The notes: generated by a model from the sequence alone, not told the origin. DNA of 64,000 bases from Lachnospiraceae bacterium (GCA_022790855.1 JAAVYA010000049.1:62001-126000); one strand, 5' to 3'; shown: positions 37,223 to 45,998, numbered from the stretch's first letter. Made by a program: numbers and translations.

Positions 37223-38218
37223 ATGAAGAGGAACAACTGGAAAAAAACGGCGGCTCTGGTGGTGTTATGCATAGGTTTGCTTTCCGCAGCAGGCTGTCAG
37301 TTGGGAGAGACAGAGGTAGTTTTTACGGACGCCTTATCGGAAAATGATGTGTTCAGTATCAACGGAAAGACTTGTTCTTTGGCTAAGGCCAAGGTGTTTT
37401 TGACAAATTACCAGAACTTGTACGGAACGGTATACGGCGTGAACTTATGGGAGCATGATTTTGGGGATAATAGTCTGGAACAGTATGTAAAGGACTTGAC
37501 CATTTCACAGCTGGCCCAGATTATGAGTATGGATTTTTTGGCGGAGCAGCAGGAGATCAGCTTGAGCAAGGAGGAGGCGGCTCTGGCGGAGAAAGCCGCG
37601 AAGGAATATTTCAAATCCTTAAGTAAAGAAGAAATCCAGTATATGGATGTGGATGAAGCAGCAGTCCGGGAGTTGTATCGGCAGTATGGGCTGGCCAACA
37701 AACTGTATGCCCAGTTGACGAAGGAGATTGATGAAGAAGTCAGCGATGATGAGGCCCGGGTAATGGAGGCCAATCAAATCTATGTCTCCAGTAAGAAAAA
37801 AGCAAAGGCAGTAAAAGAGGGATTGAAAAACGGAACGGATTTTCTTACATTGGCAGGCTCTTATAATGAAGCGGGCCAGACAGAGATTACCTTTGGACGG
37901 GGAACTCTTCCGGCAGAGGTGGAGGAAGTGGCCTTCGGATTGGAGAAGGATGCGGTCAGCAACGCCGTAAAGACAGAAGATGGCTATTATTTTATCCAAT
38001 GTATCAATAATTATAATCAGGAATTGACAGATCAGAACAAGCAGTCGATTTTGGAACGGCGCAGGAAAGAAGCTTTTGACGATGTATACGATGCATTTGT
38101 AGAGACATTGAACTCAGAGCTGAACGAAGAGTTGTGGGACAGCATCCAGGTAACTGCGGATGAAAAGATTCAGACGAAGAGCTTTTTTGAAACTTATGAA
38201 AAGTATTGTAAGTGGTAG
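37223..38218 (+). CDS. Lipoprotein of the PrsA/PpiC peptidyl-prolyl isomerase type
   Basis: 331 residues. A type II signal peptide ends in the lipobox LSAAGC (Cys about 25). A SurA/PrsA-like N-terminal helical region follows, then a parvulin-like domain with ANQIYVSSKKKAKAV, GTDFLTLAGSYNEAG, GRGTLPAEVEEVAFGL and GYYFIQCI. It should be anchored on the outer face of the membrane and fold secreted proteins. It is a client of Lgt. Confidence 0.82.
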   Translation: MKRNNWKKTAALVVLCIGLLSAAGCQLGETEVVFTDALSENDVFSINGKTCSLAKAKVFLTNYQNLYGTVYGVNLWEHDFGDNSLEQYVKDLTISQLAQIMSMDFLAEQQEISLSKEEAALAEKAAKEYFKSLSKEEIQYMDVDEAAVRELYRQYGLANKLYAQLTKEIDEEVSDDEARVMEANQIYVSSKKKAKAVKEGLKNGTDFLTLAGSYNEAGQTEITFGRGTLPAEVEEVAFGLEKDAVSNAVKTEDGYYFIQCINNYNQELTDQNKQSILERRRKEAFDDVYDAFVETLNSELNEELWDSIQVTADEKIQTKSFFETYEKYCKW

Positions 38219-38241
38219 GAAGTAAAAAGAGGGACGTTAAT

Positions 38242-38682
38242 ATGGCATTGCGGGATCAGGAATACCAGAAACAGGAAAAAATGAACGGCATTGTGTATGA
38301 TATGTCCCCTGCTGCAGATTACAATCATGGAATTCTCAATGGCAATATCTATCAAATTGTAAGGGCAGGGTTAAAGAACAGCCTTTGCCTTGTATTTATA
38401 GAAAACCTGGATTTTAAGTATCATCCGGATCTGAATGACGATTATGTACGTCCGGATATCATGGTAGTCTGCGACCGGACGAATCTAAAAGGCGCCTCTT
38501 ACAGAGGCGTTCCGAAATTTATTGTGGAAACCTTAAGTCTATCCACGTCAAAAAGAGACAGGACAGCGAAGAAGGACGCCTATGAACAGGCTGGGGTAGA
38601 AGAATACTGGCTGGTTTCCCCCAAAGGTTTTCTGGATATTTATTATTTGAAAGACGGAAAATATGTTTTGGAGCAAAGCTAA
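38242..38682 (+). CDS. Uma2-family (DUF820) PD-(D/E)XK endonuclease-like protein, short C-terminus
   Basis: 146 residues from the ATG at 38242. Family features include YVRPDIMVVCD, FIVETLSLSTSKRDRTAKKDAYEQAGVEEYWLVSP and LDIYYLKDGKYV. These form the D...ExL/K core of the restriction-like fold. It stops at LEQS, where members usually continue for about 40 residues, so the gene may be truncated by the junction to the AIPR remnant. Function of the family is unknown. Confidence 0.7.
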   Translation: MALRDQEYQKQEKMNGIVYDMSPAADYNHGILNGNIYQIVRAGLKNSLCLVFIENLDFKYHPDLNDDYVRPDIMVVCDRTNLKGASYRGVPKFIVETLSLSTSKRDRTAKKDAYEQAGVEEYWLVSPKGFLDIYYLKDGKYVLEQS

Positions 38683-39048
38683 GGAATTACAATTATAAAC
38701 GGTGCACAGTCCCATATTTAGTGGCACAGACACTTTTAGCGTTTCACGGAGATTGTGTAACGGCATATAATTCCAAAAAAAGTAATTTGGGATGAAGACA
38801 AAGAATATACGAATATATTCTCCGATCAACTTTCGGCAGAGCATATTATTTTTGTATATTCCCTTGGTAGAGTTAGCATTTTATTACCGTTTCATGGAAC
38901 ACTGGAATCGGCGCTGATTGGAGGATTAAAAAGCAGAGAAATATCAGAGAATGTTGTATTGCAGCTTCGGGCTATTATTTCGTCATTAGGAACAATATAT
39001 GCGGTGCAACTTCAAGATTTTATAAATAGCATTAATACAGATATGTAA
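38682..39048 (+). pseudogene. C-terminal remnant of an AIPR-type (abortive phage infection) protein
   Basis: The frame from 38682 reads VPYLVAQTLLAFHGDCVTAYNSKK. After the A-run at about 38775-38781 the reading shifts to VIWDEDKEYTNIFSDQLSAEHIIFVYSL and on to NTDM stop. Joined across the run, the two give the expected AIPR C-terminal order (xxLAFxGDxVxAxNSKKxxxW...Y..IF..). The frame change, the lack of a start and the missing first ~450 residues show that it is dead. Assignment rests on eye comparison only. Confidence 0.45.
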
Positions 39049-39143
39049 GAGGTAATAAGTATTATTAAAAATGAGAATATTTTTAATGAGGCGAAAGAAA
39101 CAAAATCATTTTGTCAAAACTCATAGTTAAGAAATTAAATCTA

Positions 39144-39174
39144 TTATGGGAACTTGCAGGGCAAGCTCCCATAA
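39144..39174 (-). terminator. Hairpin after the GntR-ABC operon
   Basis: TTATGGGAACTTGC and GCAAGCTCCCATAA pair with one mismatch around AGG. It lies 15 bases beyond the stop of the permease gene. It has no long T-run, so it may be a weak terminator or an mRNA 3' guard. Confidence 0.55.
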
Positions 39175-39188
39175 TTTATAATATCATA

Positions 39189-39833
39189 TTAAAATTCTTT
39201 CCTTTCCATAATAGAAATACTGATACGGCAGGACAAGAGAAGCATGGCTGCGCATAGTATTACCAACGCTGCAAGTAGTGTCTCTCCTCTGAAATGCTGC
39301 AGAATAGGAAAGGGATTCAGATTAAGCGTTTGGAACAGCTTTCCGGAAAGAATGCATATGAGGAATATAACACCAATGACGCCAGCCCGGGCGATGCGGC
39401 CTTTTTCACCTTCGAATTTCAGTTGGAGTGGGAGCATAATGGATAAGAACAGCGGCAGGAAGGGAAGAATGGCCAAACATGCTGGAAGGATATCCACCGG
39501 TGGCCGCGCCTGCCGGAATGTTTGAACCGCCATGGAAATCACGGTTCCCATAAGCCAGAAGCTTCCTCCCAGAATCAGGCCGAATCCGTATTTTTCCAGG
39601 ACGTATTCCCGTCTGGAGATGGGAAGGGAAAATAAGAATGGGTTGCCGTTGTCAAATTCATCGTAGTTGATGGAGCTTAAGGAAAACATAGTTCCGATAA
39701 AACCCAGATAACTGCTGATCAATCCAATGTTCTCCATATACATAGCCATTCCTACGGCGATTGCGAGAATCAAAAAGAAGAAATTTTTTTGGGATTTCAT
39801 GAGCTGAAAATCTTTGATGAATAAACCTTTCAT
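39189..39833 (-). CDS. ABC-2 type permease of the GntR-ABC operon
   Basis: 214 residues with six predicted helices (ILAIAVGMAMYMENIGLI, LILGGSFWLMGTVISMA and others). MKGLFIKDFQLMKSQK is the usual start of ABC-2 permeases in YtrABC-like operons. The start overlaps the ATPase stop (ATGA), so it is the membrane partner of the upstream ATPase. The family exports lipid II-cycle-linked or lantibiotic-type compounds; here the substrate is unknown. Confidence 0.85.
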   Translation of the reverse strand: MKGLFIKDFQLMKSQKNFFFLILAIAVGMAMYMENIGLISSYLGFIGTMFSLSSINYDEFDNGNPFLFSLPISRREYVLEKYGFGLILGGSFWLMGTVISMAVQTFRQARPPVDILPACLAILPFLPLFLSIMLPLQLKFEGEKGRIARAGVIGVIFLICILSGKLFQTLNLNPFPILQHFRGETLLAALVILCAAMLLLSCRISISIMERKEF

Positions 39834-40681
39834 AATGCAGCACCTCGAATCATCATAACTATTATTTCGTCAATGGTTCCTTGTTCTATGGCAAGGGAGG
39901 GGTAATTTTCTAAATAATATTGCTTTTGTTTCGTCAGGCATCGGTAACCGAAGCCTTCTTTTTTTACCCTCAGAAGATGTTGTTTGTCAAGGGTTTCGTA
40001 TTGCTGGCTGTTTACTTTAAGCAAAGCATAGCTGCTTAATATCACATCGGTATCTTCGTGGAGAATGATTTGCCCTTCGTGAATCATATAAAGGTCGTCG
40101 CATAATGTTTCCAGATCGCTGGAAATGTGAGAACTGATTAAGATCGATCGGTCTTCTCCCTGTTCCATAAATTCTCTTAGCAGTTCCAGCAATTCATCCC
40201 GGGCGATGACGTCAAGTCCTGCGGTAGGCTCATCCAGGATCAAAAATTTGGCGTGATGGGAGATAGCGGCCAGCACTTTTAACTTTGCTTTCATACCGGT
40301 GGAAAAATCCTTGATTTTTTTCTTGAACGGCAGTGCAAAGCGCTGTGCTTGTGATAGAAAAAATGCCTGATCGAAATTCTCATAAAGGTTCGACAGGACA
40401 GGAAGGAGGTCGTCAATGGTTAAATAGCCGCTGAAGCCGGAGTCGGATAATACCACGCCCAGCAGTTGTTTGTCCTTTGGGGAAACCTCCGAAAGATCTT
40501 TCCCAAAGATACGGATAGAGCCGCCTTCTGTGGAAATCAGACCCAGGATGGCTTTAAAGGCGGTGCTTTTCCCAGCTCCATTTTGACCGATGAGCCCGGT
40601 AATACAGCCTGGGGCTACATCCAGGGAACAATTCAGGGAAAATGTACCATAATTTTTTCTTACGTGCTCCATATGTAACAT
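39830..40681 (-). CDS. ABC transporter ATP-binding protein of the GntR-ABC operon (YtrB-like)
   Basis: About 283 residues from the ATG at 40681, after GGAGGATTGACT. Walker A is GQNGAGKST; a degenerate signature region KDFSTGMKAKLKV replaces LSGGQ. Walker B is FLILDEPTAGLD, and the H-loop is LISSHISSD. Its closest class is the EcsA/YtrB group of exporters. It follows the GntR gene by two bases and overlaps the permease. Confidence 0.9.
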   Translation of the reverse strand: MLHMEHVRKNYGTFSLNCSLDVAPGCITGLIGQNGAGKSTAFKAILGLISTEGGSIRIFGKDLSEVSPKDKQLLGVVLSDSGFSGYLTIDDLLPVLSNLYENFDQAFFLSQAQRFALPFKKKIKDFSTGMKAKLKVLAAISHHAKFLILDEPTAGLDVIARDELLELLREFMEQGEDRSILISSHISSDLETLCDDLYMIHEGQIILHEDTDVILSSYALLKVNSQQYETLDKQHLLRVKKEGFGYRCLTKQKQYYLENYPSLAIEQGTIDEIIVMMIRGAAL

Positions 40682-40683
40682 AG

Positions 40684-41055
40684 TCAATCCTCCAAAATCA
40701 TTTCAAATAAGTCTCGCATCTCTTCGCTGCTGATTCCATAACGTCTGCCCTTTTGGACAGCCAGTTCCAAATCTGCTTCCAGTTCCTTCTTCTGTTCTTC
40801 CAATAAAAGTTCTGGGTTTGCAGCCGCTACATAGGTTCCTTTCCCATGGACCGTTACGGTAAAGCCCTCCGCCTCCAGACTGTCATAAGCTTTCTTTACC
40901 GTCAGGGCGCTGATCTTCAGTTCTTTGGACAGGGAACGTACCGAAGGCAGGGGGTCGTGTTCCTTCAATTCTTCTTTCCGAATCAAGGTCTTGATTTGGC
41001 CGGTAATCTGTTCGTATATGGGAATCATCAGAGCGTGGTTTATGATGATCTGCAT
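40684..41055 (-). CDS. GntR-family repressor, YtrA-like
   Basis: 123 residues. The N-terminal winged helix has IYEQITGQIKTLIRKEEL, LPSVRSLSKELKISALTVKKAYDSLEAEGFTVTVHGKGTYVA, followed by a short dimerising helix. The short length (no ligand domain) marks the YtrA subgroup, which usually represses its own ABC operon and is induced by cell-wall antibiotics. It has an AAAGGAGG site and a large dyad operator just upstream. Confidence 0.93.
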   Translation of the reverse strand: MQIIINHALMIPIYEQITGQIKTLIRKEELKEHDPLPSVRSLSKELKISALTVKKAYDSLEAEGFTVTVHGKGTYVAAANPELLLEEQKKELEADLELAVQKGRRYGISSEEMRDLFEMILED

Positions 41056-41074
41056 ATGTGGCCTCCTTTATGGT

Positions 41075-41123
41075 AAACAGTATATAACAGTTTAGAACTG
41101 TTGTCAAGTGTTATATACTGTTT
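41075..41123 (-). promoter_or_regulatory. Autoregulated promoter/operator of the GntR-ABC operon
   Basis: On the minus strand: TTGACA (41107-41102), a 17-base spacer and TATACT (41084-41079). The outer dyad AAACAGTATATAACA (41075-41089) and TGTTATATACTGTTT (41109-41123) is perfect over 15 bases. A second perfect dyad AACAGTT-TAG-AACTGTT (41086-41102) fills the spacer. The nested dyads cover both promoter boxes, as expected for a GntR dimer repressing its own gene. Confidence 0.8.
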
Positions 41124-41205
41124 GCTGTAAAGAAAATGCTAATGTGCTACTCCCAGCGTACGATATAAAGTATGGATCAAGGGAAGCACAGCAAAGCAGG
41201 GATAG

Positions 41206-41844
<639 letters not shown>

Positions 41845-41859
41845 AGAAAGAAAAATTTG

Positions 41860-42000
41860 AAAAAGTGTACTTTTACAAAACAGCTTTTTGTATATTACTT
41901 TTTATCCTCTGGCACAAAAATCATTGTAAATCCACGGATTTTATGCTAAAATACAAAACGTTTCATACAAAACGGATGAATTTGTAAAAGTACACTTTTT
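41860..42000. repeat. 141-bp unit with perfect 20-bp inverted ends
   Basis: AAAAAGTGTACTTTTACAAA (41860-41879) and TTTGTAAAAGTACACTTTTT (41981-42000) are exact inverse complements. Each end also holds a smaller dyad, AAAAGT-GT-ACTTTT. The unit lies 16 bases after the recombinase frame and 12 bases before the MBOAT start. It could be a MITE, a pair of recombinase or repressor sites, or both. No second copy was seen in the window. Confidence 0.8.
41924..41952 (+). promoter_or_regulatory. Promoter of the MBOAT-SGNH operon, inside the 141-bp unit
   Basis: TTGTAA (41924-41929), a 17-base spacer and TAAAAT (41947-41952). Both boxes lie between the two 20-bp inverted arms. If a protein bound both arms it could loop out and silence this promoter. 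Confidence 0.55.
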
Positions 42001-42012
42001 AAGGATGACGCT

Positions 42013-43632
42013 ATGCTATTTAATTCCATTCAGTTTCTGTTGTTTTTACCGTTGGTCACGATCATATATTATGTGATACCAAAGAAAATACGATATATAT
42101 GGCTGTTGGCAGTCAGCTACTATTTTTATATGTGCTGGAATCCCAAATATGCTCTTTTAATGGCTGCATCTACTGCAATTACTTTTTTGAGCGGTATGGG
42201 AATCCAATACTGCCAAAAAAAGGCGCCGAAACAGAAGAAAACGGCGAAATTTATTGTGGCAGCCAGTTTTGCCAGCAATTTAGGAATTCTGCTTTTTTTC
42301 AAATATTTTGACTGGCTACTGCAAAATATCAGCAATGTATTTCAAGTGCGGCTTGTATCTCCCTTCCAGTTTATTTTGCCGGTGGGGATTTCCTTTTATA
42401 CATTTCAGGCCTTGAGCTATACCGTGGATGTATATCGAGGGGAGATGGAGGCAGAGAAAAATATCTTTCGCTATGCCTTGTTTGTTTCTTTCTTTCCACA
42501 ATTAGTGGCGGGGCCAATTGAACGCTCCAAACATTTGCTGTCCCAGTTAAAACAGATAGATGGCATAAAATTGAAACTGTCCCAGATCCGGGAAGGGTTG
42601 TGCTGCATATTATACGGATTTTTTCTGAAAATTGTAGTGGCAGACCGGGCGGCTATTTTAGTAGATCAAGTGTTTGACAATTATACACAATATGGATTTG
42701 TGGAGTTAATAACAGGGGCGGCCCTGTTTTCCCTGCAGATCTTATGTGATTTTAACGGATATTCCATTATAGCCAAGGGAAGCGCCCGGCTGTTCGGGAT
42801 TTCTTTGATGGATAATTTCCGCCAGCCATATCTTGCAGTGTCGATTCGGGAGTTTTGGAGGAGATGGCACATTTCCCTAACAAGCTGGTTTACGGACTAT
42901 TTATATATCCCCTTGGGAGGAAACAAAAAGGGAGCTTTGCGTCAGATGCTACATACGGTCATTGTATTTTTTGTCAGCGGCTTATGGCATGGCGCCAGTT
43001 GGCATTATGTTGCCTGGGGAATGCTGCACGGGATGTATTTGAATATCGAAACCGGCATAAGACGGATTAGAGCGTGTCTGAAAATTCATTCCCACCGTCT
43101 GCATTCCCCACTTTGCGGTATATTTGCACCAACTTCGGTCAACGTAGCCCGCTACGCCTCCCTCATTTGGCACAAATCTCCCACAAATTGTGAAATACAT
43201 CCGGTAGAAAGCAATTTTCAGACACGCCCTGGCAAACATAACATACAAAATGAAAAAATGAAATTCAGTACCAGGGCTGCAAAAACGTTTCTAGTGTTTC
43301 TGCTTACTGTGGTTGCCTGGGTGTTTTTCAGGGCGCCAAGCTGTAGGGCGGCATTGCTGTATTTTGGACAAATGCGGGTTTCCGTTCAGAACACGTCTTT
43401 GCTGGAGCTTGGGCTTTTCTGGTATGATTGGCTGATCCTTGCCGTTTCTGTGATGATTATCCTTGGCGTAGATATTCTTCATGAAAAAAATGTGGCGATA
43501 CGAGGATGGCTCTATCAGCAAAGCTTATGGTTCCGCTGGATCATTTACCTGGCGGCTTTTTGGGGAATTTTCATGTTTGGCATATATGGAGTAGAGTACG
43601 ATGCGAGTCAATTTATTTATTTCCAGTTTTAG
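42013..43632 (+). CDS. MBOAT O-acyltransferase (AlgI/DltB/PatA-like) carrying an in-frame palindromic insert
   Basis: 539 residues, multi-pass membrane protein. It begins MLFNSIQFLLFLPLV and has QFILPVGISFYTFQALSYTVDVYR, the FPQLVAGPIER motif, and IREFWRRWHISLTSWFTDYLYIPLGG. The catalytic His segment is SGLWHGASWHYVAWGMLHGMY (about residues 321-341). It moves acyl groups from an inner donor to the outside for polysaccharide or cell-wall acylation. Residues 353-406 (RACLKIHSH...ESNFQTRP) are encoded by a mobile palindrome (43069-43230), about 54 residues with no family counterpart. The last helices follow in frame. Confidence 0.9.
   Translation: MLFNSIQFLLFLPLVTIIYYVIPKKIRYIWLLAVSYYFYMCWNPKYALLMAASTAITFLSGMGIQYCQKKAPKQKKTAKFIVAASFASNLGILLFFKYFDWLLQNISNVFQVRLVSPFQFILPVGISFYTFQALSYTVDVYRGEMEAEKNIFRYALFVSFFPQLVAGPIERSKHLLSQLKQIDGIKLKLSQIREGLCCILYGFFLKIVVADRAAILVDQVFDNYTQYGFVELITGAALFSLQILCDFNGYSIIAKGSARLFGISLMDNFRQPYLAVSIREFWRRWHISLTSWFTDYLYIPLGGNKKGALRQMLHTVIVFFVSGLWHGASWHYVAWGMLHGMYLNIETGIRRIRACLKIHSHRLHSPLCGIFAPTSVNVARYASLIWHKSPTNCEIHPVESNFQTRPGKHNIQNEKMKFSTRAAKTFLVFLLTVVAWVFFRAPSCRAALLYFGQMRVSVQNTSLLELGLFWYDWLILAVSVMIILGVDILHEKNVAIRGWLYQQSLWFRWIIYLAAFWGIFMFGIYGVEYDASQFIYFQF
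43069..43230. repeat. Palindromic repeat, copy B (long form), inserted in the MBOAT gene
   Basis: 162 bp. Ends GCGTGTCTGAAAATT (43072-43086) and AATTTTCAGACACGC (43213-43227) are perfect 15-base inverted repeats. They extend outward to AGAG.../...CCCT with one mismatch and inward to CATTCCCACCG/CCGGTAGAAAGC. The centre has its own CGTAGC/GCTACG stem (about 43142-43156). The length equals 54 codons, has no stop in the MBOAT frame, and is bounded by the MBOAT catalytic segment and its last membrane helices. Confidence 0.85.
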
Positions 43633-44962
43633 AAAATACAAAAGAGGGATTGGGGCTGTTATAGCATTTTTGGCATTTGCAGTGGTTTTTTCCATTAGCC
43701 ACAAGGCTTTGTGGTATTTATTGGTGGATGATACAAATTCTTATACCAGGATCACCCTGCATGAAATGTATCATCAACAAGAAAATATAGATGTTCTATT
43801 TTTAGGCTCTTCCCATTGTTACAGGTCCCTTGACACCTCTGTAACAGACAGGCTGTTTGAGGCAAATACATTCAACGGAGGCTCTTCCTCGCAAAATTGG
43901 GACGGGAGTTTTGCCCTTCTTCAGGAAGCCGGAAAGCAATATCAATTAAAAAAGGTATATGTGGAAATGTATTGCCATATGGCCGGGAGAAATTATAAGG
44001 AACGTTCCGATCTGACCAGTACGTATCTGATCAGCGACTATATGAAGCCGTCTTTTACCCGTGTTCGCTACTTGATCAATGCCAGCAGCCCCGAGTATTG
44101 GATTCACGGATTTTTTCCGGAAAGAAGGAATTGGCATAAACTATTTGAAAGGCTTTATGTATCCGGTCTGATCAAGAAAAAAAGCAGCGACAGCTATAAA
44201 AATTATGGATATGTAGGAAATCCCAATACGGATGAAGAATATTATGCAGGCAAAGGGTTTGTTGCAAGCCGCAAGTTTATAGAAAAAGAAGGATATGTAA
44301 AAAATACACATTCCGATTCTGTGGCAAAAACATTTTCAGAGGATGATATAACCTCCTTAAGGAACATCATAGAATATTGCAGGAAACATGAAATTGAGCT
44401 TTGCTTTTTTTCGGCTCCCATGCCGGACATTGTCCTGGTAGATGCAGGTGAATATGATTCTTATGTAACGTATGTTACTGATTTTTTTAAGGGGTATGAT
44501 GTGCCCTATTATGATTTTAACCTTTGCAAAGCGGATTATTTTTCCTATGACAGCAGTCTGTTTAAGGATATGGAGCATTTAAATATGTACGGAGCGGCAC
44601 AATTCAGCGAAGTATTTTCAAAATTTTTTACCGGAAAAATAAATGCGGATGATTTATTTTATCCTTCTTATCAGGATAAGCTGAATGCGGCCGGGGATTG
44701 GCTATATGGACTGGTGTATCAGTTGAAAGTAGCAGAGGAGGAAAAAACTTTTACCTTTGAGGTGATTCAAAACGGGGAAGTTGATTATAAAGCTTCTATT
44801 TACAAGAAGATAGAAGGCGAAGAGGAATATGTGTTAATACAAGAGAAAGATTCTCTTAAGCCTGTTTCCCTTCCCGCGGAGGAAACAGGCCAGCTATGCA
44901 TTTCTATTTTTCAAAAAGGGTGCGGGGAGGAGCCGACGAATGAAGTTGTGATTCCGTATTAG
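43601..44962 (+). CDS. SGNH-hydrolase-like partner of the MBOAT protein (AlgJ/AlgX/DltD-like)
   Basis: 453 residues. One N-terminal helix (IGAVIAFLAFAVVFSISH) anchors an extracytoplasmic part with LFLGSSHCYRSLDTSV (catalytic Ser in GSSH, about residue 69) and MEHLNMYGAAQF (catalytic Asp/His region, about 322-327). The gene overlaps the MBOAT gene by 32 bases, which fixes their pairing. The MBOAT protein would export acyl groups and this protein transfers them to a surface polymer. The polymer is unknown. Confidence 0.8.
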   Translation: MRVNLFISSFRKYKRGIGAVIAFLAFAVVFSISHKALWYLLVDDTNSYTRITLHEMYHQQENIDVLFLGSSHCYRSLDTSVTDRLFEANTFNGGSSSQNWDGSFALLQEAGKQYQLKKVYVEMYCHMAGRNYKERSDLTSTYLISDYMKPSFTRVRYLINASSPEYWIHGFFPERRNWHKLFERLYVSGLIKKKSSDSYKNYGYVGNPNTDEEYYAGKGFVASRKFIEKEGYVKNTHSDSVAKTFSEDDITSLRNIIEYCRKHEIELCFFSAPMPDIVLVDAGEYDSYVTYVTDFFKGYDVPYYDFNLCKADYFSYDSSLFKDMEHLNMYGAAQFSEVFSKFFTGKINADDLFYPSYQDKLNAAGDWLYGLVYQLKVAEEEKTFTFEVIQNGEVDYKASIYKKIEGEEEYVLIQEKDSLKPVSLPAEETGQLCISIFQKGCGEEPTNEVVIPY

Positions 44963-45354
44963 CTCCTCTTGATAAACTCCTCCTTGCACTTGGGGCAGCT
45001 AATACAGATTTTCCCTTTTCCTCTGGGAACCCGTACCTTCTGGCGGCATTTGGGGCAGCGGAAAAAACGGTATTCCTTACGCTGGGAAAATTCTTTTTTC
45101 TTTCGGTCCTTTTTGACTACCAGCCGGTATTTCCAGTTTAAAAAACGTTGGTTCTCGTTGTACCGCTTGGAAATATTCCGGGAAAACATGCGGAAGTATG
45201 TATAGGCCAACAGACCTATTGCTAAAAGATAAAAAAGATTTAGCCGGCTGAACAAAGAAATCACGCAACAGACGATAGAAGCGCCCAAAAGTATTCTGGA
45301 TAATTGGTCGGCGCCGTAACGCCCCGCCATAAAGCGCTGTAGTTTCTGCTTCAT
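44959..45354 (-). CDS. Small membrane zinc-ribbon protein
   Basis: 131 residues from the ATG at 45354, after GGAGAGG. There are two membrane helices in the middle (ILLGASIVCCVISLFS, LFYLLAIGLLAYTYF), a basic stretch, then a C-terminal zinc ribbon CPKCRQKVRVPRGKG..CPKCKEEF. Similar proteins are common in Lachnospiraceae and lack assigned function. It converges on the SGNH gene with a 4-base overlap. Confidence 0.75.
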   Translation of the reverse strand: MKQKLQRFMAGRYGADQLSRILLGASIVCCVISLFSRLNLFYLLAIGLLAYTYFRMFSRNISKRYNENQRFLNWKYRLVVKKDRKKKEFSQRKEYRFFRCPKCRQKVRVPRGKGKICISCPKCKEEFIKRS

Positions 45355-45528
45355 AGAAAACCTCTCCTTTTCCATTTCTTCTGCCAAAAGATTCTTGGCA
45401 AAAAAGGATAAACTGTCAGGCGGGCATAGGTTATGGATATGCAAAGCGCCGCCTTTTTTCTGCCTATTATAGTAGAAGAAAAGCGGCGTAAAGTCAATGG
45501 AGCTATTCTTTTTTTAGAAAGATTTTAG

Positions 45529-45572
45529 GGTTTGGTAAGATTTGATATTTGCGAAATCTACCGAACCTTTTT
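45529..45572. terminator. Hairpin terminator at the end of pyrI
   Basis: GGTTTGGTAAGATTT (45529-45543) pairs with AAATCTACCGAACC (45554-45567) with few mismatches, followed on the plus strand by TTTTT. It overlaps the last codons and stop of pyrI, which runs on the minus strand, and may act both ways. Confidence 0.6.
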
Positions 45573-45998
45573 GTATCCTTTAAATTTTCCTTCACAATAT
45601 TTGCAGCGGTAGATTTCTTTTTCCGGGTCTGTCAGAACGAAGATCTGTTCCAACTCCTGCTCAATGGAAGTAATGCACCGGGGATTTTTGCACCGGATGA
45701 TGTTCCGGATTTCCTTGGGGAGATGAAGCGCCTTTTTCTCCACAATTTCTCCGCCTTTGATAATGTTTACGGTAATATTGTGGTCAATGAAACCCAATAC
45801 ATCCAGATTCAAAGTGTTGGGGTCGCATTCTACCTTCAGAATATCCTTTTTCCCCATCTTATTGCTGCGGGCGTTTTTGATAATGGCAACGCAGCAGTCC
45901 AGCTCGTCCAGCTTTAAGTCATAATACAAGGACAGGCTCATGCCGGCCTGGATATGGTCCAGCACAAAACCTTCGGAGATTGCACCTACATTCAACAT
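45558..45998 (-). CDS. pyrI: Aspartate carbamoyltransferase regulatory subunit
   Basis: 146 residues. The N-terminal allosteric domain begins [22 protein letters not shown]. The C-terminal zinc domain has CKNPRC (C-x4-C) and YRCKYC (C-x2-C). It binds CTP/ATP and tunes PyrB. Its start lies inside the last seven bases of pyrB, so the two are coupled. Confidence 0.97.
   Translation of the reverse strand: MLNVGAISEGFVLDHIQAGMSLSLYYDLKLDELDCCVAIIKNARSNKMGKKDILKVECDPNTLNLDVLGFIDHNITVNIIKGGEIVEKKALHLPKEIRNIIRCKNPRCITSIEQELEQIFVLTDPEKEIYRCKYCEGKFKGYKKVR

Noticed and set aside
38690-38716. Reading of ITIINGAQS as an AIPR N-terminal-type motif
   Set aside because: It is in a different frame from the rest of the remnant and meets stops at once. 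The consistent reading runs from 38682 and then shifts at the A-run.
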